NCBI RefSeq assembly: GCF_031143425.1
Contig: NC_090450.1
Coordinates: forward strand, 218,313,442 to 218,377,441
DNA: 64,000 nt
From: Pleurodeles waltl
Lineage: Eukaryota; Chordata; Amphibia; Caudata; Salamandridae
Reading direction: 5' to 3'
Positions 33,611-45,412 of the stretch are shown piece by piece. The notes under the pieces were generated by a model, which saw only the letters and a list, made by a program, of their open reading frames with translations, had not been told where the DNA came from and searched no databases. Each line of letters opens with the position of its first letter. Within the stretch, counting starts at the first letter, position 1. The position numbers were made by a program, and so were the translations under genes.

Positions 33611-33811
33611 CTTTATTCAGTTCATTTAAATATTGATGATTGGGAAATCTTAACGATATACTAAATACTCTGTCTGTTTTTTTAATCTTTTTTATTACTT
33701 TAACTTATTTAAATTATTTATTTATCATATACTGAAATGTATAATATTTGATACTTTTATGACTTGCTGAAAGTCGAATAAAGTTTGTACTACTACTACA
33801 CTGCCCCCAGG

Positions 33812-34126
33812 TCCCTGATTTTCTTGGGTTGGTGGGTTTGCCTGGGTTCCCTGTAGTGGTGGACACACTGCTGATTGATGTGTCCTGGGGACAGATGAAT
33901 GGGCCCCCTGGGTGGGTGCTGTGCTGGTGTTTCCTGATGGGGGAGGCTCTGTGGTGGCTCGTGACAGTGTCAGGGGAACCGACTGTCCCTATGTCCCTGA
34001 TGGGCCGGGCTGGTCATCTTGATCCAGGCGTGCATAGCTGCTGTCATCACTGTGGGTCTCTTCTGTGGGGGGACTGGATATGTCTGGTACCTCCTGTCTG
34101 GTGACGTTGGGTTGGGGTCCTGCAGG
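33812..34126 (-). other. Upper part of SANT-A exon 2, copy B
   Basis: After the CCCTGCAG acceptor the frame reads PQPNVTRQEVPD, PPTEETHSDD and RLDQDDQPGPSGT, then TAG. It is recorded separately because the LINE divides it from the rest of exon 2. Confidence 0.65.
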
Positions 34127-35028
34127 GGTGTAAAGGCATGATTATAGCATCTGTGTGTGCCATCGTGTGCAATGGGTGAGTGACCGTGTACTCCAGTGCT
34201 TGCATTCTTGTCTTGGTCCTTGTGTGATATTTGGCTTGGGGTCTGTGTGGGTATCAGTAGTGGACATGCTTTGGTGATGGGTGTCCATGCTTTGGTGTTG
34301 AATGCAGGGCTTGGTATTGGGGTGGGTGGGTTGTGATAGTGGGGCATATGTGAGGTGTTGGAGTGATGGGGGTGAGGGTGACGGTGGGAGTATGTGATGG
34401 CATGCAGGTAGGGTAGATGGGATGAGGTAGTAAAGATTTGAAATACCAGAGTCCAGTCCTCCTGCTACTCCTGCGAGGCCCTCAGGATGCAGTATTGCCA
34501 AGACCTGCTTCTCCCATGTTGTTAGTTGTGGGGGAGGAGGTGGGGGTCCACCGCCAGTCCTCTGTACAGCAATCTGGTGTCTGTATACCACTGAACGCAC
34601 CTTCCCCTGTAGGTCGTTCCACCTCTTCCTGATGTCATCCCTAGTTCTTGGATGCTGTCCCACTGCGTTGACCCTGTCGACAATTCTGCGCCATAGCTCC
34701 ATCTTCCTTGCAATGGAGGTGTGCTTCACCTGTGTTCTGAATAGCTGTGGCTCTACCCGGACGATTTCCTCCACCATGACCATGAGCTCCTCCTCAGAGA
34801 ACCTGTGGTGTCGTTGAGGTGCCATGATGTGGGGTGGGTGATGTGTAAGGTGGTGTGTGTTGTGATGTGTGAGGGGATGTGTTGTTGTGTGTTGTTTGAG
34901 GTGCGTGGATGTTGTGTAAGTGATGGTGTTGTGTGTCTGTGGATGCTGGTGTTGTTTATGGTGGTGTCTCTCTCTGGCGTAGTTTCGAAATTCTGGTAGG
35001 AAGGGTTTGTGGGTGATGTGGGTGTGTG

Positions 35029-35035
35029 TTTTATA
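35029..35035 (-). promoter_or_regulatory. TATA box of SANT-A, copy B
   Basis: TTTTATA on the plus strand is TATAAAA for the minus-strand SANT-A gene, about 200 bp upstream of its ATG. It corresponds to the boxes in A, C and D. Confidence 0.65.
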
Positions 35036-35424
35036 TTGGATTGGGTGTGTGGGTGTGGTGTGTGTATGTGTATCAGGTGTGTGTATTTCGAATTGTCCAA
35101 TGTGGTTGTGTTTTGTATATTTGTGTGTATTTTGAGCGCGGCAGTATGTACCGCCAATAGATTTCCGCAGTTGAAAGACCGCTGCGTTGATTCGTGGGTC
35201 GTGATAGTGTGGGCGTATTCCTGTTGGCGTGACAGTGTGGGATTTGTTATCGCCAGTTTATCACTGACCTTTGGTGTGGCGGACTTGTGTGGGTGTCTGT
35301 ATTATGGCAGATTCCGAGCTGTGGGTTATAATAGCTGTAGCGGAATTCCGCGGCCGCAGCGGTAGGTTGGCGGTCTTCTGCACAGCAGTAAGCGGCATTT
35401 ACCACCAGGGATGTAATGAGGGCC

Positions 35425-36290
35425 AATGTGTATATTTCTAGTTATGTATAGTTCTTTAGAAAATATGTATCGCTACTATGTCATAACAATAAACTACACA
35501 CACACTCTTTAAACCTGTTTAACTAAGTATATTTACCCATTGTTTTAAATATGTATTGTATGTACATATATGTGTACATATGTGTGTGTATTCATGTGTG
35601 TATGTATGTGTGTGTGTGTGTATATATATGTACGTATGTGTGTATGTTGTTCTGTGCTTGGTGTGTTCGTGGGTCATTGCATGGCTCCTGGGTGGGTTGG
35701 TATACTAGATAACTATGAATTCCTGCTCTCATCTTATATTACACTTATCTTCCCATCATCATATGTCATGTCCCTTTCAATCTATCCTCCATTCCTACTC
35801 TGACTCATCCCAAATCCATTCTACTACTTTCATCTCCTAAATAACTCTGCCTAAGCTCTTCCTTCTGCTTCCACATCTAACTCACCAAACCTCACTTTAC
35901 TACCATGACCTCCCAAACAACCCTAGTACATTTGCCCTCATTTATCTCACCCTGCTACTATGATCTCCCTAACCCCTTCCACAGACTCTTCCCTCCTCCA
36001 TCCTCCTTTAATCATCCCAAACCTAAATCCTATTACCATTTACTCCCAATTAACACTTCTGGATTCTTTCCTCCTCCACCCCTCCATTACATCTAGCTAA
36101 CAAACTCTCATATCCTCAGCTCAAATTAACTCATATTAATACTGAAACTGTACTCATATTTCCCGATACTAATCAATCACTAATTCTTTTTGGGTTCCGG
36201 AGTAGCGTGTTACTCACCGAAAAGCGCTTTTCCGATTCGTCAGGGGTAGTTAGCGCTATATAAATACTATTACAATACAATTACAGTCTC
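35425..36290 (+). mobile_element. Probable 3' part of the LINE interrupted by Harbinger B
   Basis: It contains a TG/TA microsatellite at about 35540-35655 and a pyrimidine-rich low-complexity stretch to about 36100. It ends with AAAGCGCTTTTCCG and TAGCGCTATATAAATAC, followed by an ATTACAATACAAT tail, the typical 3' end of CR1/L2-group LINEs and their SINEs. Together with 18963-19134 it forms one LINE copy with B inside; the link is inferred. Confidence 0.5.
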
Positions 36291-36789
36291 AGCTCTGTGG
36301 GAAAATCTATACAACATTGTTGCTGGATCAAAGAGAGCCTGTGCCGATGTTGTGGTGCATTGGATGGGACAGCACATGCTGCGCTTTTCAATTGCTGTAA
36401 ATAAGGCAGTGGAAAGCACCAAGGGGCTCGCCATGGGTGCCCCTGCACTACCTATGCCAGGTGCATGGGCAGTGCCAGAGCACCCAAGTGAACACCACAC
36501 CCCATTACCACCAATCTTTGCATGGCGTTTGGACCACTATGCAACGGGTGGTGGAAAAGCGGGATCATAATCTGGAGGGTAGCACTGATTCCAGTGCTGA
36601 CCTGGTGTTATAAAACTGGTGGCATTGCCAGACCGTTAGCTGGCATCAAGATGGCAATGCCAGGGCATTGGACCGTGGGGCTCTCACCATAGTCACAATG
36701 TGTTGGTTCCACATCCACTGTTGGTGCTGGTCTGATCACCACTGCGCACGTCTGGTGGTCGCACGACCGCCAGACCTGTAATGAGGGCC
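36291..36789. mobile_element. Non-autonomous Harbinger-like element, right end
   Basis: The right end ACCTGTAATGAGGGCC matches the right TIR of the Harbinger family, preceded by the hairpin TCTGGTGGTCG/CGACCGCCAGA. An inverted TGGCATTGCCA/TGGCAATGCCA pair lies further inside. I could not find a matching left TIR, so the copy is probably truncated and its left limit is uncertain. Confidence 0.5.
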
Positions 36790-36929
36790 CATGTGTGCAC
36801 TTGTAGAAGTAGCGGTAATCTCTCCATCAAACTAGCTAGAGGCCCTGATCAAAGTGGAAATGAAGTTAGGAGGCGATGTCCAAATTTTGGTGGGATCATG
36901 CACTGTCATGTACATAATGCTGTTCACAA

Positions 36930-37320
36930 CAAAATTCATACCAATAACGGCCATCCCAGTGTCCAGCCCTGTGCTTGTGGTAAAAAAGCTGTCATGCCAC
37001 AACGCTGCCTACTTAGCACCATAAACAAGGATGGCTGCATTGAGGGGGAGAACATTATTTCATAGGAAGGATCACCTTCCTGCACAATTTGAAACTGAAA
37101 TGGCAATCAGATAGGTCCATGTGTGCTCAGGAATGCGGCACACATACACAAAGTTAAACATGAGGAGGAATTAAACTATACTTCATCATTGTGACTTGCT
37201 AATGCCATCCCTGGGGTGGTGGTACACATTGCTGCCTCTTCAGGTATATGAAAAGACATAAATCTGGGACAGCAACAAAATGCAATGGGTGTTGGTGTGG
37301 CTTAACTACCACAACAGCCA
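36930..37320. repeat. Dispersed repeat, copy 1 (relative of 48880-49330)
   Basis: The words GGATGGCTGCATTGAGGGGG, AGGAAGG..CACCTTCCT, CATTGTGACTTGCTAATGCC and GGGTGTTGGTG recur in the same order as in 48880-49330. The copies are diverged. The region has no coding content and is probably a MITE or SINE. Confidence 0.5.
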
Positions 37321-37399
37321 TTACACACCGGCTTGACTACCACAATTGACAACCATCAACCAACAGACTCTCCAGGATGTCCTAAGATGCCTCTAGACA

Positions 37400-38050
37400 C
37401 CACCTTCAGTTGCAAGGAGGACACCCAGCATTGCGGCCTGTCCAGATGACCCATCCAACACCCAAAACATACCAGCTGCAAATTCTGACACAGCCCTGGA
37501 CTCCAAGGACCCAGAAACAAGCTTCCAGAGGACAGTGGAAGGAGTCCAGCGGGAGCTGGGAAATCAGGTGTGAGTGGGGATGTAGACCATGGCAGGCAGC
37601 CTAGAGGGAGTGCAGACGTGCCTCGTGACAGCTAGTGAAAACACTACTGCCATCTGAGGCACACACTCCCCACTGCACCGATTCTAGCAGTCTCTGGCGG
37701 ACATAGCTTCTGCCAGGAGGTAGAGGCCACAACAACTGCCCTCCCAAACTGGCAGCAGCATGATAGAGAACAGGCTAGAGTCCATTCAGTGGGAAGTGGC
37801 CTCCCTCAGTGAAGACATGGCTGCCTACCACAGTGATGTTGCAGCTATATTGAAAAATCAGCAGTTCCTCCTTACTGCAGTGATGGCTTATGTCATACCT
37901 CAAATGGCAGCTGCCGGGAGCTTGGACACATCTTTATCCCCTGACGTACGTGTGGCCCTCTTTACTTATACACTACCACCACCAATGGAACAAGAGGCAC
38001 CACACACTTCAGAGGATGAAGATGTGGAAGAAATTACTTTCTCTCTCTAA
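37400..38050 (+). pseudogene. Second-lineage SANT gene, 3' exon
   Basis: After a possible acceptor CACCTTCAG, the frame fragments read SDTALDSKDPETSFQRTVEG, VQRELGNQ, then MAGSLEGVQTCLVTASENTT, and finally MIENRLESIQWEVASLSEDM to TSEDEDVEEITFSL with TAA at 38048-38050. Helical repeats followed by an acidic end are typical of the C-terminal half of Harbinger Myb/SANT partners. Stops and frameshifts divide the upstream part. With 17431-17938 it would form one gene whose intron was invaded by a LINE and Harbinger B. Confidence 0.6.
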
Positions 38051-38591
38051 AGTACCCGATAGCACCAGTTTGTGCCACATGGCCAGTTCTCTCCTTAGTT
38101 CTGGGCTAAAGATCATGCCAGTGTTGCACAATGGGATATGTGCCCTCTTCACCCATGATTGTATCGTGTGAATCCATGTCAATGGGTATAAAATATCAGT
38201 ACATGAGTGCAGGACTGTGGGGGCACAAAGCTACATCCAAGGATCCGAACATGACAAATGTGTATGATGGTGTTGCCTCATAGAAACATTTCACTGAGTA
38301 TTAAAAAAGTTAAGGATACGTACATAATTTCTCATATTCTAATGCAGGTATGGCTGAAAAGCAAGTCAATGGCAATATAGCCAGCTGGGAGTACCAGAAG
38401 AAATCACTGGTGTGGTACAGAGGTACCTAACCTTATCAGTGATGGCCACGGGTCAGTGTTGCAGGATACAGTTCTAATTGTGCCTATTATCAGATGTGTC
38501 ACAGTTCACAACATTGTAACTACAGGACACCAACAATGACAGCTGAAGTACCAGACTTACCTGCCCAATACAGAGTATACATAGACATTAT
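38051..38591. other. 3' flank of the second-lineage SANT gene
   Basis: An ATTAAA near 38299 could serve as polyadenylation signal. Nothing else is recognisable before Harbinger C begins. Confidence 0.4.
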
Positions 38592-38975
38592 GGCCCTCAT
38601 TATGACCCTGGCGGTAAATCCTGCTTGCCGCCACACTGACGGCCGCCAACCTCCCGCCATGCAGGCGAATATCCGTCCACCATAATATGACACACACACA
38701 CCAATCCGACAGAATTCAGCCACAGACACAAAATCCGCCAGGCCAAAGGTCAGTGATGAATTGGCGGTATCAAAACCCACACCATTACGCCAACAGAACA
38801 ACGTGCACCACATTATGACCCACGAATCACCACGGTGGCCATTCAACGGCGGTAAACCTTTGGCGGTACATACCGCCATGCTCACAATGGACACAAACAG
38901 ACAAAACAACACCACATTGGACAATTCAAACAACACACACCTGGCACCCATACACACACCACACACCCACACCAC

Positions 38976-38982
38976 TATAAAA
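38976..38982 (+). promoter_or_regulatory. TATA box of SANT-A, copy C
   Basis: TATAAAA lies 190 bp before the ATG, with ATTGG about 60 bp further upstream, as in copy A. Confidence 0.65.
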
Positions 38983-39165
38983 CACACAACCACATTATCC
39001 ACAACCCTTTACAATTACAAATCATTGGCATGAGACTGATACCAAGACCACTGACACAACTACATACACACACCACATACACCCATACATCTCTCACGCA
39101 CCCCACCTCACACACCCCAACACATTATCCAACACACCCTCACCAACACACATCACATAACACCC

Positions 39166-40693
39166 ATGGCACCACAAAGGCACCCCTGTTTCACTGAGGA
39201 GAAGCTAAGGGTCATGGTGGAGGAAATCGTCAGGGTAGAGCCACAGCTGTTTGAAGCACAGGTGCAGCAGATATCAATAGCCAGGAAGATGGAGCTATGG
39301 CGGAGAATAGTGGATCAACGCTGTGGGACAGCTGCCCGGAACAAGGGACAAATCAGGAAGAGGTGGAATGACCTACCGGGGAAGGTACGTTCCATAGCAG
39401 CAGGACACCAGCTCGCTATCCAGAGGACTGGCGGTGGACTCCCACCTTCTCCCCCACAACTCACAGCATGGGAAGAGCAAGCCTTGGCATTACTGCATCC
39501 TGAGGGCCTGGCCGGAGTAGGAGGAGGACTGGACTCTGGTAAGTCAACATTCTACTATTATCACCCCCCTACCTGCATGCCATCACATACCCTCACTCTC
39601 ACTCCCATCACTCCAATCCATCCCACACACTCCACATCACATCTCTCTAATCCCAATGCCAAGACCTGCATGCTGTAACAATGCATGGACACCCCTCCTA
39701 GCCCTGCATGGACACTTATCACTAAAGCATGCACAGCATAGAGAACTAACAATAACAATCCCTCCATACACCACATACACAAGTTAAAGCTGGCAGGGCA
39801 ACACCAACCATAGAGGGGGAAGCCAGGGATGTACAATATTTCATACACATTAACCATAGCACATCAATTACATTCCCACAGGTACAGCAGCAAATGCCAC
39901 CATAGAGGAGGTGCCAGCACTATCCATTCCCCCAACTGAAGAGGCCCACGGTGATGACAGTAACTCTGGTCTTGCAGGATCTGGATGATCTACCTTGCTC
40001 CTCAGGGACCACTGGACAGCCGGTTGCCCAAGCCCAGTCACAGATCAACACAGAGCCTCCCCCATCAGGAAACAACACCACAACAGTTACCCAGTCTACC
40101 CAAACCTCTTTCCCCAGGACACGTCAATCAGCAGTGTGCCCACCTGTACAGGTACCCCAGCCCACACCTCGCACAGAAGACAATCAGGGAACTGGGGTCA
40201 GTGGCAGTGGGCACACTGTTCAGGGGACAGAGGCACAGGCCAACAGCAACACTGGGAGGACTTCTGTGTGCCAGGGGAGGACAGGAGCAGGGAACCAACT
40301 TTCCAGGAGGTGCTCTCTGAGATCCTGGGAGCCTATCAACATTCCCAGGATACGATGGGCAAGATCCTAGGCAACGTGCGGGTGAACAGGTGGCTGCAGG
40401 AGGGACAGTATCAGGGGATCAGGGAGGACTTGCAGGCCATCAACAACATTCTGATCTCCATATCAGGGGTGCTGGCAGACATGGCCAACATTATGAGGGA
40501 GGCAGTGTCACACCAGTGGGCCCCTGCCACTAGCCAGTCATCTGAACAGCCTTCCACTTTCGCTGCCGCAGGTGGCCAGGAGGCCCCGCCATAGGACTCA
40601 CAGGCCACCAGCACCCCTCTCCCTGCAGGTGAACCACCACGCAAATATTCCCTGCGATCCAGACAAAAGCCAGAGACCCCCGCCAGGAAATGA
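39166..40693 (+). pseudogene. SANT-A, copy C
   Basis: Exon 1 is 39166-39538, open, ending at GTAAGT. It reads MAPQRHPCFTEEKLRVMVEE, IARKMELWRRIVD and IRKRWNDLPGK. The stretch VNAVGQHPRTRDD seen in B is replaced by QRCGTAARNKGQ, a local out-of-frame segment. Exon 2 starts at 39882 after TTCCCACAG. Frameshifts occur near 39975 and 40200-40330, and TAG interrupts after QEAPP. It ends SLRSRQKPETPARK with TGA 40691-40693. AATAAA follows at 40879. Confidence 0.8.
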
Positions 40694-40878
40694 GACTCTC
40701 CTGATTGTCCCCCTTGTGTCCCACTCAGTACCCTGTCTATCTTGAACTGCCATTGCTCCCCTTCCTATATCCCCTTGGACAATGCACCTGTGCTACAAAC
40801 AGACTGGAACAATACCCTGGACTTTTCTCCATCATCACCCCATCCCATTGCACTTCCCCTTCTATATATTAGCACTAA

Positions 40879-40884
40879 AATAAA
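40879..40884 (+). terminator. Polyadenylation signal of SANT-A, copy C
   Basis: AATAAA in AAAATAAACACCC lies 186 bp after the stop, at the same distance as in A. The following 290 bp to the transposase stop has nothing recognisable. Confidence 0.65.
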
Positions 40885-42339
40885 CACCCTTGGTTAAAAA
40901 TCGATTTCGAGTATGTCATGTATTACAAATATGTATTGATTGAAACAGGTACAACCATTGCAAATCAACTGTACATAGAATGAACATAGAATCAATGACC
41001 TGTAGCTGGCTGTTGTGATCACACCAGGAGTATTTGTGAAATCACCAACATCTGCAAAATGAATAGCCAGAGGTAACAGTAAGCGGGCATAGAAGTGGGA
41101 AATACCAGCATGCCAATGCCACACATAATACAACCAAAGTCTTTGAAAAAAATTGCACTGTCTCACCTGTGTGTTATTGGAAGCACTGACGGATTACAGA
41201 TGTTCTGTTGTCCACATCCTCATCCTCTGTCTCTTCCTCCTCACTGTCCACAGGGTCCACTGCTGCCACCGGGGCATTCCCAGTCTCCTCCTCCTACAGA
41301 AAAGGGACATGGGATCCGAGGGCCACGTTGTGCAACATGCAGTATGCCACCACTATCTGGCAGACCTTCTTGGGTGAGTAGCACAGGGATCCACCTGTTA
41401 GACGGAGGCACCGGAACCTGGCCTTCAGGAGGCCATAGGTCCTTTCAATTATCCTTCTGGTTCGCCCATATGCCTCATTATAACGTTCTTCTGCCCTTGT
41501 CCTGGCATTCTTCACAGGGGTCAGCAGCCATGATAGGTTTGGGTAACCAGTGTCAACTGCAAATATTGAGGGACAACATTTAGCCACACACTATCCCATA
41601 TGGCCAAAACCATAGGCATACACCAACATATGCTGGGCGGGAACCAGGGCTCACCTATTAGCCACACCCTATGCCTCTGTAGTTGGTATATCACATTTGG
41701 GATGCTGCTATTCCTCAGGACAAAGGCATCATGCACCAACCCTGGATACTTAGCATTGACGTGGGAGATATACTGGTCCGCCAATCATACCATCTGCTTA
41801 TTCATAGAGTGGAATCTCTTACGATTCATGAACATCTGTTCATTCTGGCGGGGGAGACAAGTGCAATATGTGTTCCGTCAATCACACCTATTATATTGGG
41901 GATATGTCCCATTGCATAAAACCCGGCCTTCACAATGGCCAAAACCTCAACCTGGGGGAATGCAATGTAGCTGCACATGTGTTTTATCAGGGTAGACAAC
42001 ACTCTTGTCAGCACTATTGAGAACATTGGCTGTGACATTCCTGCTGCCTAGCACACTGTCACTTGGAAAGAACCAGTTGCCAGGAAATGGAGGCTGACGG
42101 ATATCAGATATCAGGTCAGGCTCCAATTGGGCACACAGCTCTGTGATTGTGGCCACGTCCAGTCTATAGGTGATGATAATGTGCCTGTAGTCCAGTGTAG
42201 CCAAGTCCACCAGGGGTCTGTACACAGGAGTATGTCTCCATCTCCTATTCATCCGCAGTGGTAGGTATCTAAGGGACAAAAGATGAGGAGGCTGTCACAA
42301 ACTGAATAATGGAACCACAACAGTAGTCCGCAATCTGTA

Positions 42340-44710
42340 AGCATGGAGGTGCGGACCCTGGGGTCTATGGCAGGCGGAGCACCCACTGTCGTAAACGATG
42401 GGAGGACCTGAGACGCTGGGCATGAAAGACTACGGAGGCCCAGCTGGGGATGGCCTCCCAACGAGGAAAGGGTGCCCGTCGAACCCTGACCCCCCTGATG
42501 GCCCTCATACTGGCGGTGGCCTATCCAAAGCTGGATGGGGCCCTAAGGGCATCACAGCAGCCACAAGGGGGTGAGTACAGTAGCCATCACTGAAGGAAAC
42601 AGCTTGAGGGGTGGTGTCCAAGTGGTGGGTGTGCGTCTGTGGGTGCCCCTAGGCCAGGCCAGACATAGCAGCATAGGTCCTCTGGTGGCTAGAGGGCTAA
42701 AGGGGAAATAGTGCCTACCTAGCTTGTTAGTATCCACTACTGGTCAGGGTTGTGTGGGTTCCAGGTGTGCTGCAGTTGGCGGTGTGTGCTCCTATTCATG
42801 CCTTGGTGGCTAGCAATATCACTGGTAGCGCAATGCATAGTGCGTAGGCCTGTACCCTGTGTGTGAGGGTGGTGTGTAGGCCAGCGGTGGTGTTGGTGCA
42901 GTCATTGACCCAGTGTATCCTTTGTCTCTCTACCCCCCTTTCTTGTTTTGTCATCCTGTCCTTATGTGCATTAGCATCATCTGGCGGAAGAGCAGAAGCA
43001 CCAGCGACAGAGGGAGCTGCATCCCACAGGACCCAGGAGGCAGAGTCCACCGACCCTCAGGGCACCAGCAGGACAGAGGGAGATGGGAGCACCATGGCGG
43101 AGACTGGAGGGGACAATACAGACTCAGATACCTCCTCCGATGGGAGCTCCTTGGTGGTGGGGGACACCTCTGAACTACCTCAGCTACAGGTACAGCCGTC
43201 ACCCCCGTACCAGCACCGCCCTCCCAGCAGCCCCTCAGCGAGTTGCCCGTGCCCGCTCACCCAGGAGGGTGGGCATCTCCTTTGCCCCAGGCACCTCAGG
43301 CCCTGCCCCAGTGAGCCCTGCTGCCCTGAGTTAGGAGGCTATTGACCTCCTGAGATCCATCTCAATCAATCTTGTGAATGCCATCCAGGGGCTGACATCC
43401 CAGATGCAGCAATGTAATGAATTCCTGGAGTACATACACAGTGGATTGGTGGCCCAACAGAGATCGATCCAGGCTCTGGCCTCCTCTCTGATGGCAGCCA
43501 TTGTCCCTGTTTCAACCATCCCCACTCCACCTTCCACTTCCCAGTCCCATTCTCGTCAACCCCAACCCATCCCAAGCGCACAGCCAGATGAGCATGCACA
43601 CAGGATAACACCATAGAGTGTCACAGGCAAACACAAGCACCACACTTCATCCCACAGGCACTTACACAAATACCATTCAGTTGCAGACACAACAACATCC
43701 ACTATTTCAACTGTCTCCCCCTCCTCCTCCTCCTCCACCGCCCACCCATTTACGTCCACACTCACAACTGCATGCACTACATCTACATCCACTACCAGCA
43801 TCATCACCACACCAAGCAGAACACACACCTCACTTGCAGACACCTCCACAACTTCCATGCACATGTCCCCTGAGTCCTCTACCATTGTTTCTGTCCCCTC
43901 CTCCTAAAGTACACAAATGCAAGCACTAAGACACCCAACAGCCATCCACCTCACAACAGCATACAACCCATGCACCTGCACCCAAATCCATCAGACAAAT
44001 ACCTCTGACAACCACTCCCTCATCCCCCACTCCCATTACTTCTCCCTCTTCCCGCCCCAATGTCCCTAAAAAGTTTTTCTTTTCCCAGATTGACCTATTC
44101 CCTCTCCTTCCCTCCCGTCCTGCATGTATGGCCAGGGTATCAAGGACCCAGCCAAGCACCTCAGCCAAACAGTCCACTGGCCCAGTTTCATCAGAACCTA
44201 CTTGTGGTGGAAAAGATTCCAGGCCACAAATACTGAAGGGGAAGGAGCCTGCACCAGCCAGCAAGAAGGGGAAAGGAGTCTGCACCAGCCACCAAGAAGA
44301 GGAAGGAGCCTCCCCCAGCCAGCAAGAAGGGGAAGGAGCCTGCACCAGCCAGCAAGGAGGAGAAGTAGCCTGCACCAGCCTACAAGAAGGGGAAGGAACC
44401 TGCACCAGCAGCTGTCACAGAGCCCCCACTGCCAGCCGTGGTTGTGCAGCCATCAGTGAGTGCAGGGGCTGAGCAGGAGCCTCCCACAAACACCACCACA
44501 GTGCGGCCATCGGAGGGTGCACAGGTTGAGCAGGAGCCTCCCACAATCACCACCACCACAGTGCAGCCATCGGAGGGTGCAGGGGATGAGCAGGAATCTC
44601 CCCCAACCACCACCACCACAGTGCAGCCATCAGATGGTACAGGGGCTGTGCAGGAGCCTCCCACAACCACTACCACACGGCAGCCGTCCCTGCCGGCGGA
44701 CACCATATGA
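42340..44710 (+). pseudogene. SANT-B, copy C, lacking exon 1
   Basis: Exon 2 is truncated at its start (about 42341-42570, GTGAGT donor). It covers VRTLGVYGRRSTHCRKRWED to PQG. Exon 3 starts at 42975 with ASSGGRAEAPATEGAASH. Frameshifts lie near 43180 and TAG at about 43330, then AIDLLRSISI and QQRSIQALASSLMAAIVPVS. The tail goes on with KHKHHTSSHRH, a VPKKFFFSQIDLF block, KKGKEPAPA-type repeats (44240-44410) and QPSEGAG.EQEPPT-type repeats (44440-44700). Exon 1 and its promoter are deleted. Confidence 0.75.
44440..44700 (+). repeat. Coding minisatellite of about 60 bp in the SANT-B tail, copy C
   Basis: About four units contain CAGTGCAGCCATCGGAGGG followed by CAGGAGCCTCCCACAA and a run of ACC codons. 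The encoded repeat is VQPSEG...EQEPPTTTT. No equivalent unit is found in A or B. A separate 33-bp repeat coding for KEPAPASKKGK-like units lies just upstream. Confidence 0.75.
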
Positions 44711-44739
44711 CCCAGTCTCAATGGGCTGCTGAGCAGCTT

Positions 44740-45412
44740 GCCACTACCAGAACCAGTGGGCAAGTCACCAACCTGAGAGACTGTGGCCTTGCACTACCCA
44801 GGACCAAGCACAGGGTATGTTGCCCCCTCCAGAACCAGTGGGAAAAACACCCACCTGTGAGACTGCGGCCTTGCAATCCCCAGGACAGAGCAATGGGCAT
44901 GTTGCCCCCTCCAGAACCAGTGGGAAAGTCACCCACCTGAGAGACTGTGGCCTTGCACTCCCCGGGACCAAGCAGAGGGCATGTTGCCCCCTCCAGAACC
45001 AGTGGGAAAGACACCCACCTGAGAGACTATGGTCTTGTACTCCCTAGGACCAAGCAAAGGGCATGTTGCCCTTCCAGAACCAGTGGGCGTCACCCACCTG
45101 AGAGACTGTGGCCTTACACTCCCCAGGACGAAGCACAGGGCTTGTTGCCCCCTCCAGAACTAGTGGGCAAGTCACCCACCTGAGAGACTGTGGCCATGCA
45201 CTCCCCAGGACTAAACACAGGGCATGTTGCCCCCTCCAGAACCAGTGGGAAAGACATCCACCTGAGAGACTATGGCCTTGCACTCCCCAGGACCAAGCAC
45301 AGGGCATGTTGCCCCCTCCAGAACCAGTGGGAAGACACCCACTCCAGAGACTGTAACCTTGTACTCCCTAGGACCAAGCACAGGGCATGTTGCCCCCTCC
45401 AGAACCAGTGGT
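44740..45412 (+). repeat. Minisatellite downstream of SANT-B, copy C (82-bp unit, about 8 copies)
   Basis: Units of about 82 bp contain GAGAGACTGTGGCCTTGCAC, CCCAGGACCAAGCACAGGGC and TTGCCCCCTCCAGAACCAGT. The period is regular from 44819 to 45390. The unit joins words that stand in separate repeat types in A and B, so the array formed from a longer founding unit. Confidence 0.85.

Larger units (their letters stand above)
25989..33798 (+). mobile_element. APE-type non-LTR retrotransposon (LINE) with 5' monomers
   Basis: It is flanked by a 13-bp duplication CACTGCCCCCAGG (25976-25988 and 33799-33811). It has three 5' monomers, ORF1, ORF2 and a tail of TAC repeats after AATAAAGTTTG. It looks full length but carries a CR1/L2 insertion of about 1.9 kb in ORF1 and frameshifts near the end of ORF2. 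It sits in SANT-A exon 2 of Harbinger B, so it is younger than B. I could not assign the clade with confidence. Confidence 0.88.
25470..34825 (-). pseudogene. SANT-A, copy B, split by a 7.8-kb LINE
   Basis: Exon 1 is 34447-34825, with no stop: MAPQRHHRFSEEELMVMVEE, EPQLFRTQVKHTSIARK, DDIRKRWNDL and a Pro run. The donor is GTATTT instead of GTAAGT. Exon 2 starts after CCCTGCAG at about 34127, runs to 33812, is interrupted by the LINE, resumes at 25988 and stops at 25470. TAG occurs soon after QPGPSGT. The lower half holds PSTSAGASGQEAPP and the basic end with ARK. This is the cleanest SANT-A first exon in the window. The LINE and the donor change make the gene non-functional. Confidence 0.82.
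19135..35424 (-). mobile_element. PIF/Harbinger transposon, copy B, inverted, enlarged by a LINE
   Basis: The left boundary GGCCCTCACTATAACCC matches the right TIR of A, and the right boundary ATGTAATGAGGGCC matches the left TIR of A, so B is inverted. Genes in window order are transposase exon 1 (+), minisatellite, SANT-B (-), transposase exons 2-3 (+) and SANT-A (-). Of its 16.3 kb, 7.8 kb is a LINE inserted in SANT-A. Flanking triplets are TAT on the left and AAT on the right, so the target duplication is not clean. It lies in a LINE within the proposed intron of the second-lineage SANT gene. Confidence 0.85.

Noticed and set aside
35570..35803. Cys/Val-rich open frame
   Set aside because: It is the translation of a TG/TA microsatellite.
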